Notes under the pieces: model-generated
The model's database searches: none
Told to the model about the DNA's origin: nothing
What the model saw: the letters and a program-made list of their open reading frames with translations, nothing else
Position numbers and translations under genes: made by a program
In this document: positions 19,564 through 24,541 of the stretch, one piece after another
Numbering within the stretch: the stretch's first letter is position 1
How the letters are laid out: every line of letters begins with the position of its first letter
Origin: a virus
Virus record (IMG/VR): IMGVR_UViG_3300030118_003869
Location: 1-24,541 of that record
Strand: one strand, 5' to 3'
Length of the DNA stretch: 24,541 nt

Positions 19564-21458
19564 TACCTTCTACCATCAGGTCTGATATCTAGTCTCGTAG
19601 ATCCAAACCTCCAACCTACTCCAAGATTAGTGCCATCTCCATCATTTGATGATATACGTATGACTGCTTGTCTGCCCCTAGCTCTAATATGTGACTGTTG
19701 AGTAGAAGGGCTAATAGTAGATGTGCTCGCTGTAGATAAAGAGTCTCCAGGGAAGTTTCTAGTTTTGGTAATTATGTTTACTGTAGAGTTAGCATCTGTA
19801 TCTAAAAACTTTATGTCAGGTATTAGCCTTCTCATAAATACGAATTGATCGCCGTCTCCTATGTCAAAATCAGACGACTCTATAAAAACATTAGTCATCT
19901 CTGAGCCGTCATCATCAAACCCGTCTTCATGTTCATATAAATAACCACCTGATACAGCTTGCGGGTAATTTTCTATACCTGCATCTAACCAAGCAGTTCT
20001 AGATAGTTGCCCGTAGTACCAGATGTTATCTCTGTAATTAAATATTACATATCTATCTATTTCTGTAGAACTAGCTGAAGGATAATACCAACCAACTTCA
20101 GAGTGTTTATTATTGGTAAATGCTTGCACCTTATATATTTGTGCGTCATTTATATCGCTAAAAACATAATTTTTGACAGTACAAGGTAATTCTTGAACAC
20201 TACCGTTGTAAGTGTAAAAAGAATCATACGACATAAAATAAACACCATCAGGAGCTGTTACTGCTGCTTTAGGTCCAACCAATCCTGTTGATTCGTTAAT
20301 TAAATTTAAAGCAAATGTAAACGGTGGACCTACAAACTGCATGTTATAAACAGAGGTATCGGTAAATATTATAATTTCTTGTCTAGACTTAACTGCTCCC
20401 ATAATCTGAGATCCTGAAGACAAACGCAACGAGCCCGCAGTATTAGTAAGTTTAGGTTCAAACTCTAATAAATTTTCTTGATCACTAAAAGCAATAAACA
20501 TAGGATCTATAGCTTGAGTTCTTGCTGTACCAGCTGCGTTCAAAGGATCTGCACCAAGAACAATTAAATGTCTATCAACTTCCGAAGTTAAAACCTGTAG
20601 TCCTAAAGTTGGCACAAGATTTGCTCCTGCAATTCCTGAAAGTTCTTGACCTCTTTTTGTGTTTTCTGAAGATGCTGCACTACTAGGTAACCCAGCACTT
20701 TGATCCCATCTGTAAATACCGCCTCCTCTTACGTTAAAAACTAAATCTTCGCCGTAATTATCATGTGTATAAATTCTTAGTTGATTAAGTGCTGATAAAG
20801 GAGTGGTAGAACCCCAACCACTTGCTCCCCAAGCGCCTACACCCCAACCAGTAGATTGCACAAATACATCAAGACCTGTATTTATTTGATAGTAGCCATC
20901 AACGCCTGCTCCACCATTACCTGAATCACTAGAATTTGCTGTTACTGTACTGCCTGATGTGTCTTTTGCTGTAATTTTGTACGAGTCTCCGTCAACTATA
21001 CTAGTTATTTGATATTCTTGATTTAAAACAGCTGCAGTTATGTTACCACCTAATGTGACTGCTCCTTCGATACTGACAAAATCATTTTGTACTGCACCAT
21101 GACCCGTATCTGATACGGTCAATTCAGATGAACCATTCGTAGCAGAAAAAGTTATGCTATTTGTACTGGTTTTTCTTATTGGTGTTATATCTGAAAAACT
21201 TGCGTTGTTTTCTACTACATAATATTTGAAATGTGTACCTATGCCTAAAAACTTTGTACCAGCAAGAGATATCCAATTATGCAAAGCTCTAGCAGTTCCT
21301 TCATATGCTGTATTTATTATTTTTGACCAGCCGCCAAACTTCTCTGGCCGACCCATACGAAACCTTACTAAATTACAATCAAACCATCCCCCTTCATTAT
21401 CATATGCGGTTCCTTCTCTATTTATACCTGGTCTGAAGTCTTGTCTTTGTAGTGTCAT
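19563..21458 (-). CDS. Large beta-rich virion protein, putative tail hub / DNA-stabilisation protein
   Basis: A 631-residue protein beginning MTLQRQDFRPGINREGTAYD, followed by GGWFDCNLVRFRMGRPEKFG. This opening, along with a later FKYYVVEN...SFSDITPIRK, recurs in marine podoviruses at the head-to-tail junction; I compare it by position and beta-rich content with P22 gp10 (packaged-DNA stabilisation), not by proven homology. Repeated Trp/Tyr/Gly strands (VYFMSYDSFYTYNGSVQELP; IFNYRDNIWYYGQLSRTAWL) suggest a beta-propeller-like or multi-beta-domain fold. It overlaps the upstream nuclease gene by 41 bases. The Shine-Dalgarno is weak (GGAAAC), consistent with coupling to the gene above. Confidence 0.6.
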   Translation of the reverse strand: MTLQRQDFRPGINREGTAYDNEGGWFDCNLVRFRMGRPEKFGGWSKIINTAYEGTARALHNWISLAGTKFLGIGTHFKYYVVENNASFSDITPIRKTSTNSITFSATNGSSELTVSDTGHGAVQNDFVSIEGAVTLGGNITAAVLNQEYQITSIVDGDSYKITAKDTSGSTVTANSSDSGNGGAGVDGYYQINTGLDVFVQSTGWGVGAWGASGWGSTTPLSALNQLRIYTHDNYGEDLVFNVRGGGIYRWDQSAGLPSSAASSENTKRGQELSGIAGANLVPTLGLQVLTSEVDRHLIVLGADPLNAAGTARTQAIDPMFIAFSDQENLLEFEPKLTNTAGSLRLSSGSQIMGAVKSRQEIIIFTDTSVYNMQFVGPPFTFALNLINESTGLVGPKAAVTAPDGVYFMSYDSFYTYNGSVQELPCTVKNYVFSDINDAQIYKVQAFTNNKHSEVGWYYPSASSTEIDRYVIFNYRDNIWYYGQLSRTAWLDAGIENYPQAVSGGYLYEHEDGFDDDGSEMTNVFIESSDFDIGDGDQFVFMRRLIPDIKFLDTDANSTVNIITKTRNFPGDSLSTASTSTISPSTQQSHIRARGRQAVIRISSNDGDGTNLGVGWRFGSTRLDIRPDGRR

Positions 21459-21879
21459 TTGTTTCCAATAAAAGTTGCTCTAAAGATTGATTTAAACTCC
21501 TCAAAATATCTACTTGCTCTAAGTATTCTACCTTTTTCTGAAAAGTTTTTGTCAAATTCCTATTCGGAACAAAAACAACTTTATCTATCATTAGTGCTAC
21601 GAAGGCAAATATATCAACTTCATCTGAAGCATAAAGTCTTTTTTGTACTTTGTTTGTTTGTTTTTTAGCTAAATCCCAACGACACCAAAGATCTTTTCTC
21701 TTTAAGAATGTAGCATTTGTTGTTTTGACCTGTATTTTATAATTTATATGATCCTTAACTACCAAAAAATCAAATCTACTGCTTGGCTCTGCAAAGTAAA
21801 TATCGTCAAAAACCCTAGACAAGTAACTTGCCGCTAGAAACTCTCCTGACCTACCAATCACTATATTTTGGGGGGTCAT
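21418..21879 (-). CDS. PD-(D/E)XK endonuclease-like protein in the late operon
   Basis: A 153-residue protein with the PDDEXK_5-type arrangement: GRSGEFLAASYLSRVF (9-24) with Glu13, SRFDFLVV (34-41) with Asp37, and KIQVKTTNATF (48-58) with the Q-V-K pair at 50-52. The family includes the I-Ssp6803I homing endonuclease and other small nucleases. AGGAGG is well spaced before the ATG at 21879. It sits between lysis and virion genes and overlaps the large virion gene by 41 bases, which suggests a cargo insertion (a free-standing homing-type nuclease) or a DNA-processing role late in infection. It is Lys-rich and lacks obvious zinc or HTH motifs. Confidence 0.68.
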   Translation of the reverse strand: MTPQNIVIGRSGEFLAASYLSRVFDDIYFAEPSSRFDFLVVKDHINYKIQVKTTNATFLKRKDLWCRWDLAKKQTNKVQKRLYASDEVDIFAFVALMIDKVVFVPNRNLTKTFQKKVEYLEQVDILRSLNQSLEQLLLETNDTTKTRLQTRYK

Positions 21880-21891
21880 GCGCCTCCTGGG

Positions 21892-22089
21892 TTAAAATAA
21901 ACTTTTATACACTATTGGTAAAAGCAAGCTTATTATAATACCCGCTATCCACCATAATCTTTGTGAATTTACGGATATCATACTTTCTAATCTGTCAAAT
22001 CTTTCATAAGCATGCGTCCATCTCTCTGAACATACTTTTTCATGTGTTTCTAATTGATTTGCAACTTCTTTGACAGTAGATCTAGACAT
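21892..22089 (-). CDS. XhlA-like small lysis/membrane protein
   Basis: A 65-residue protein starting at 22089 with GGAG six bases upstream, overlapping the endolysin stop as TAATG. A helical N-terminus with coiled-coil spacing (VKEVANQLETHEKVCSERWT; HAYERFDRLESMI) is followed by a single membrane span (LWWIAGIIISLLLPIVY, 45-61). That plan is typical of XhlA-like or other endolysin-linked membrane proteins and of some spanin-like factors; it has no lipobox. A role in lysis is inferred from its place next to the endolysin and holin. Confidence 0.65.
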   Translation of the reverse strand: MSRSTVKEVANQLETHEKVCSERWTHAYERFDRLESMISVNSQRLWWIAGIIISLLLPIVYKSLF

Positions 22090-22460
22090 TAATAACTCCA
22101 AATGGTTGGTCTTAGTTTGCCATGATTTACTTCTGCTATATCGAGATGTATAAATCGACCTTGTCCTTTTTGATTGACTCCTATACCTGTAAAACCGTGT
22201 TTAGGAGCAGTAGCAACTATTTGGTAAGCCTGTTCACCATGTGACAAAATATCAACTGCTAAACCCATAGCATGCGTGCCAGGCTTGCTTTTATTTATTT
22301 CATTAGGGTGTTCGGTACATCTGAAGCCAGAAGTTATAACAAAAGGAAAACCTAACTCAGTCCTTAAACTCTGCAACTTATCAACTAAATTGTGGCTTAT
22401 AAGATTTTTTCCACAATGCCTACAAGCAAATTCATCTAAATTGAAATTTTCCCAAGTCAT
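22089..22460 (-). CDS. Endolysin, peptidase M15 family (zinc DD/LD-type)
   Basis: A 123-residue zinc peptidase that cuts peptide bonds in the cell wall. Zinc ligands visible are His63 in GTHAMGLAVDIL, Asp70 in the same motif, and His105 in FIHLDIAE. ITSGFRCTEHPNE (42-54) is the family's first conserved block. The N-terminal FACRHCGKN (11-19) is a common lead-in for these single-domain endolysins. There is no signal peptide, so release needs the holin upstream at 22541-22939. No Shine-Dalgarno precedes the ATG; a stop codon in another frame overlaps it as TAATG, which implies coupling to the mini-gene at 22460-22539. Confidence 0.88.
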   Translation of the reverse strand: MTWENFNLDEFACRHCGKNLISHNLVDKLQSLRTELGFPFVITSGFRCTEHPNEINKSKPGTHAMGLAVDILSHGEQAYQIVATAPKHGFTGIGVNQKGQGRFIHLDIAEVNHGKLRPTIWSY

Positions 22461-22539
22461 TATTGATTTCTTCTATCTTGTTGCTGTTCTATTAATTTTT
22501 TTTTAGCTTAAGATCAACTTTTTGTACTGTTAGTTTCAT
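22460..22539 (-). CDS. Possible frameshifted mini-gene (A9 tract) between holin and endolysin
   Basis: An ATG at 22539-22537, two bases after the holin stop, opens MKLTVQKVDLKLKKN and stops at 22492 in frame 0. The message then has nine A bases (22504-22496). A slip of one base back, or one extra A, gives MKLTVQKVDLKLKKKLIEQQ followed by QDRRNQ and TAA at 22462-22460. That stop overlaps the endolysin ATG as TAATG, exactly as elsewhere in this operon. The run contains the A_AAA_AAA slippery form. This could be programmed slippage, an assembly error in a homopolymer, or a decayed gene. The peptide is basic and helical; function unknown. Confidence 0.5.
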
Positions 22540-22540
22540 C

Positions 22541-22939
22541 TTAATTACCTTTAGTAACTTTCTGTTGTTTTTCAAAAGTTCTTAGTCCTGCCATACCGAG
22601 CATAGCCATGAGTATGGTAGAGAGTTGAGTAAAATCAAACTCTGGCATGTCTACTTGTAAACCTGACAAAGCTGCTATCCATTCGCCTACAGGTAAGACA
22701 ATGAAGTGTACCATCATAGCTATTGAGCAGCCCCAGCCAACACTAGGTCTCCACCCAGCTACAAACCAATTTTTACTAGCTGCTTCAATTTTGTTGACTT
22801 CTATTTGGGAAAGATTGGCTGTTTGTAATTGTGTTTTGAGTTCATGCTCTAGTTGCATCTTTAAATTTTTGTCTGCAACAAATTTATTCAGAACATTTCC
22901 CGCTATGCCAACTACTGAATTTGTTATTGGATCTGCCAT
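22541..22939 (-). CDS. Holin, 3TM family
   Basis: A 132-residue protein of the 3TM phage holin type, which makes holes in the inner membrane at lysis time. An N-terminal helix (MADPITNSVVGIAGNVLNKF) is followed by a charged coil and the family hallmark NWFVAGWRPSVGWGCSIAMM (57-76). Membrane segments lie at about 68-92 and 107-122 (STILMAMLGMAGLRTF). The C-terminus is charged (EKQQKVTKGN). GAGGT precedes the ATG, and the start follows the AT-hook gene's stop by two bases. Directly downstream are the endolysin and XhlA-like genes, forming the lysis set. Confidence 0.85.
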   Translation of the reverse strand: MADPITNSVVGIAGNVLNKFVADKNLKMQLEHELKTQLQTANLSQIEVNKIEAASKNWFVAGWRPSVGWGCSIAMMVHFIVLPVGEWIAALSGLQVDMPEFDFTQLSTILMAMLGMAGLRTFEKQQKVTKGN

Positions 22940-22941
22940 TT

Positions 22942-23112
22942 TTACCTCAAGTTAGATGCACTAAAAACTAAAATTAAAATTATCAAACAAAATAATCCAA
23001 TCGAGCCAAACATCTTGCATGCCTCTAATCTTTCAGCTTTTTTTCTAGCTGCTATGTCAGCTTTGCTTGGTCTGCCTCTTCTTGTGTATTTAAAAGGTTT
23101 TGCTTTTGCCAT
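22942..23112 (-). CDS. Small membrane protein with AT-hook-like N-terminus
   Basis: A 56-residue protein starting at 23112, one base after the stop of the zinc-ribbon gene. The N-terminal half is strongly basic, with TRRGRPSKADIAARKKAERL (10-29); RGRP is the AT-hook core, which binds the minor groove of AT-rich DNA. The C-terminal half has one membrane span (FGSIGLFCLIILILVFSA, 35-52). DNA-binding plus membrane anchor is an odd pairing; the motif is also common in small phage proteins of unknown role. In-frame starts further upstream exist but would overlap the zinc-ribbon gene. Confidence 0.6.
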   Translation of the reverse strand: MAKAKPFKYTRRGRPSKADIAARKKAERLEACKMFGSIGLFCLIILILVFSASNLR

Positions 23113-23113
23113 T

Positions 23114-23272
23114 TTATATCTCATGTTTACCAATCGGACATGTATTGCCTTTCAAAAAAACTTTTAAAGGCATAATACATTTACAAATATTACAGGTTTT
23201 TATGGATTTTTTGTAGTTTTCGCAAGAACTACAGACGGCAAGTTTTTTGTCCCTAATTGCTTTTAGCTCCAC
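23114..23272 (-). CDS. Small zinc-ribbon protein with GTG start
   Basis: A 52-residue gene that an ATG-only or length-limited scan would miss. GTG at 23272 overlaps the TAG stop of the thioredoxin-like gene (TAGTG), and the TAA at 23116-23114 lies one base before the next ATG. Cysteines are at 14 and 17 (CSSC), 27 and 30-32 (CNICKC), and 45 (CP). This resembles the DUF6171-like ribbon pattern, with Cys pairs followed by a CP(I/x)GKH end (TCPIGKHEI), which would hold zinc. Its role is unknown; it completes an otherwise empty stretch in the late operon. Confidence 0.72.
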   Translation of the reverse strand: MELKAIRDKKLAVCSSCENYKKSIKTCNICKCIMPLKVFLKGNTCPIGKHEI

Positions 23273-23628
23273 TACTCAACCGTAGAGCTTAACCATTTTT
23301 CCCCTTCAGTAAGACCTAAAGAATTTCTAGCAAACTGCACAAAGCCGTCTATATTTGAAACTTCTAATAAACCGTAGGCTTCAAACAACCTATTTCTACC
23401 CTCAAAGAAAACTACAGAAGGCACAACAGAAGGAGCAAAGAACGGAGTTTTATCTGTTAAATAAACTTTATACCACTTTATTTCTGAAACATTAGAAAAC
23501 GCATTTTCTAATAAAGTTTCATTTTTAGTGCAATCTGCACAATCTTTTTGCGTAAGTAAAACAGCAAACTTTTGTTCGGGACTAGCTTCAAGAGTTGTCT
23601 CTAAATTTTCTAATTTTATTTCTATCAT
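23272..23628 (-). CDS. Thioredoxin-fold protein (CADC)
   Basis: A 118-residue thioredoxin/glutaredoxin-like protein. LLTQKDCADCTKNETLL (25-41) has the redox pair Cys30 and Cys33 (C-A-D-C), and APSVVPSVVFFEG (65-77) has the cis-proline expected opposite it. The start at 23628 forms an ATGA overlap with the upstream stop; 26 in-frame residues further upstream lie inside that gene and are not credible. It may reduce or isomerise disulfides in a cysteine-containing neighbour: the fibre-associated protein directly upstream ends in several cysteines. It could also feed electrons to a nucleotide reductase, which is not visible here. Confidence 0.78.
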   Translation of the reverse strand: MIEIKLENLETTLEASPEQKFAVLLTQKDCADCTKNETLLENAFSNVSEIKWYKVYLTDKTPFFAPSVVPSVVFFEGRNRLFEAYGLLEVSNIDGFVQFARNSLGLTEGEKWLSSTVE

Positions 23629-24143
23629 ACGGTACACACCCTTACTGATATATTTGCTACAAAACCTGCTGGGCAAATATAGTTTGCATATTGATAAAAC
23701 ATCCAAGGTTGATCATTATGGTTTACTCCTGTTTGTCCTGGTGTTTGAGAAGTAGCTGCGTTCCGTGTATTAGTCACTCCTTGATCATTAAAACCAGAGG
23801 GACAAAGTGGTGGTGTAGCGTAAGTAGCAGCTGGCGTGCCTCCTGATGCTCCCCAGCAAGGAAATCCACTTACAGTAGCCATATTAGAAGTATTATTGTA
23901 AAGAGTAGAGCCTACTCCGTATTGTCCATATACAACATTTACACTTGCACCAACACCTCCCACTCCCATGTTTGCATACACAGCATTTCTCTCTGCTTCA
24001 GAGTTTTGCGGTATCATCATGTCTAAAGCATTATTGTTACTTATCTTCATCCATCTACCGATTTCTGGTCTATTATTACCATCAGTTCCAGCCCCCATTC
24101 TAAAAGTGTACGAGTTGCCGTCTTGTAATCTATATAAACTCAT
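23625..24143 (-). CDS. Fibre-associated virion protein, cysteine-containing
   Basis: A 172-residue protein (MSLYRLQDGNSYTFRMGAGT...) coupled at both ends by ATGA overlaps: with the fibre upstream and the thioredoxin-like gene downstream. The centre is Gly/Asn/Ser-rich (MGVGGVGASVNVVYGQYGVG) and beta-like; the C-terminal half has FPCWG, PLCPSGF, YICPAGF and RVCTV, four cysteines that could pair. No family recognised. Context (next to the fibre) suggests a fibre tip, adhesin or fibre-assembly protein. It is not a signal-peptide protein. Confidence 0.55.
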   Translation of the reverse strand: MSLYRLQDGNSYTFRMGAGTDGNNRPEIGRWMKISNNNALDMMIPQNSEAERNAVYANMGVGGVGASVNVVYGQYGVGSTLYNNTSNMATVSGFPCWGASGGTPAATYATPPLCPSGFNDQGVTNTRNAATSQTPGQTGVNHNDQPWMFYQYANYICPAGFVANISVRVCTV

Positions 24144-24541
24144 TTTTTAAGTTCTTCTATTTCTTTTTGTTGTTCTTTTATAGCTTCGACTAAAAGACCT
24201 ATCATGTGTCCGTAGTCCATTCTTTTATGTTCATCTTCAACCACCAACTCGGGTAAAACTTTTTGAACTTCGTCAGCTACTAAACCTATATCTTTTCTGC
24301 CTGTGTCTTTCCATTTATAACTAACACCCCTCAACTGTTGAACTTTTTCTAAAGGGTTTTCTATAGTTTGTATATCTTCTTTTAAAGCTGCATCTGATGA
24401 ATAAAAGAAAGCTGCAGAAGTGACGCTAGTAGTAACTGTAACCGCACTAGGTAATCCCACAGTAACTGCTGCTGTTTCTGACCCAGAACCTGAAACTTCT
24501 ATTTCATTAGTGGTTCCAGCAACTGTAGCCACATAATTTCC
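24140..24541 (-). CDS. Tail fibre C-terminus with peptidase S74 chaperone domain (5' end outside window)
   Basis: The frame is open to the right window edge (GNYVATVAGTTNEIEV...), so the N-terminal part of the fibre is missing here; the GTG at 24532 is not needed as a start. The visible beginning is a beta-rich fibre shaft. SSDAALKEDIQTIENPLEKV then LRGVSYKW, DIGLVADEVQKVLPELV, and a final coiled coil (GLLVEAIKEQQKEIEELKK) are the intramolecular chaperone (S74/ICA) that trimerises fibres and is cut off at the Ser-Asp site, leaving the mature fibre. The fibre is presumably the host-recognition protein. Confidence 0.88.
   Translation of the reverse strand, partial: GNYVATVAGTTNEIEVSGSGSETAAVTVGLPSAVTVTTSVTSAAFFYSSDAALKEDIQTIENPLEKVQQLRGVSYKWKDTGRKDIGLVADEVQKVLPELVVEDEHKRMDYGHMIGLLVEAIKEQQKEIEELKK

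Noticed and set aside
23112-23133. An earlier start for the AT-hook gene
   Set aside because: It would overlap the zinc-ribbon gene, whereas the ATG at 23112 follows that gene's stop by one base.

Overview
The window is a stretch of an AT-rich double-stranded DNA phage genome, most likely a podovirus-like phage of a marine bacterium. Several features point that way: a compact coding layout with overlapping stop/start codons (ATGA, TAATG, TAGTG), a small terminase subunit, a phage single-strand-annealing recombination set, a primase-polymerase/helicase replicase, a block of long internal-virion (ejection-type) proteins, a lysis cassette and an S74-chaperoned tail fibre. The closest match from memory is the uncultured marine podoviruses of the SAR11/SAR116 kind. 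That host assignment is inference, not something the sequence proves. Portal, capsid, large terminase and a classical DNA polymerase are not in the window and presumably lie outside it. No tRNA, CRISPR array, integrase or insertion sequence was found.

Layout. (1) 1-1424, plus strand: nine tiny, translationally coupled early-type genes, the first cut by the window edge. (2) 1436-2491, minus strand: an island of two genes, the small terminase subunit and an unknown, separated by a 210-base non-coding gap with repeated GACAAAA words. (3) 2577-5285, plus strand, behind a good sigma70-type promoter: a zinc-finger-like protein, a RecE-like exonuclease, and a protein with a sigma-region-4-like helix-turn-helix. 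This operon ends in an unusual set of interlocking inverted repeats (5280-5353). (4) 5355-6565, minus strand: a DUF669 single-strand-binding-like protein and a Sak4-type ATPase. (5) 6648-11419, plus strand, behind a dyad operator: an HTH regulator, a Prim-Pol/helicase/winged-helix replicase, a SET-domain protein, a PD-(D/E)XK nuclease and a cytosine-C5 DNA methyltransferase. (6) 24541-11412, minus strand: the late operon, read right to left. It holds the fibre tip, a cysteine-containing fibre-associated protein, a thioredoxin-fold protein, a zinc-ribbon protein, an AT-hook/membrane protein, a 3TM holin, a possible frameshifted mini-gene, an M15 endolysin, an XhlA-like membrane protein, a nuclease, a large virion protein and four further virion proteins.

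How it works together. Early plus-strand genes are followed by two facing recombination/replication operons: exonuclease plus regulator on one strand, Sak4 plus the ssDNA-binding-like protein on the other. Replication probably rests on the Prim-Pol/helicase fusion. The methyltransferase and nuclease, translationally coupled, look like a self-marking plus DNA-degrading pair, with a SET-domain methyltransferase added. The late operon builds tail, ejection proteins and lysis.

The most unusual items are the SET/nuclease/methyltransferase cassette, the sigma-4-like regulator, a small beta-alpha domain found in two early proteins and again at the N-terminus of a 1141-residue virion protein, the A9-tract mini-gene before the endolysin, the interlocked repeats at 5280-5353, and the iteron-like words next to terS.
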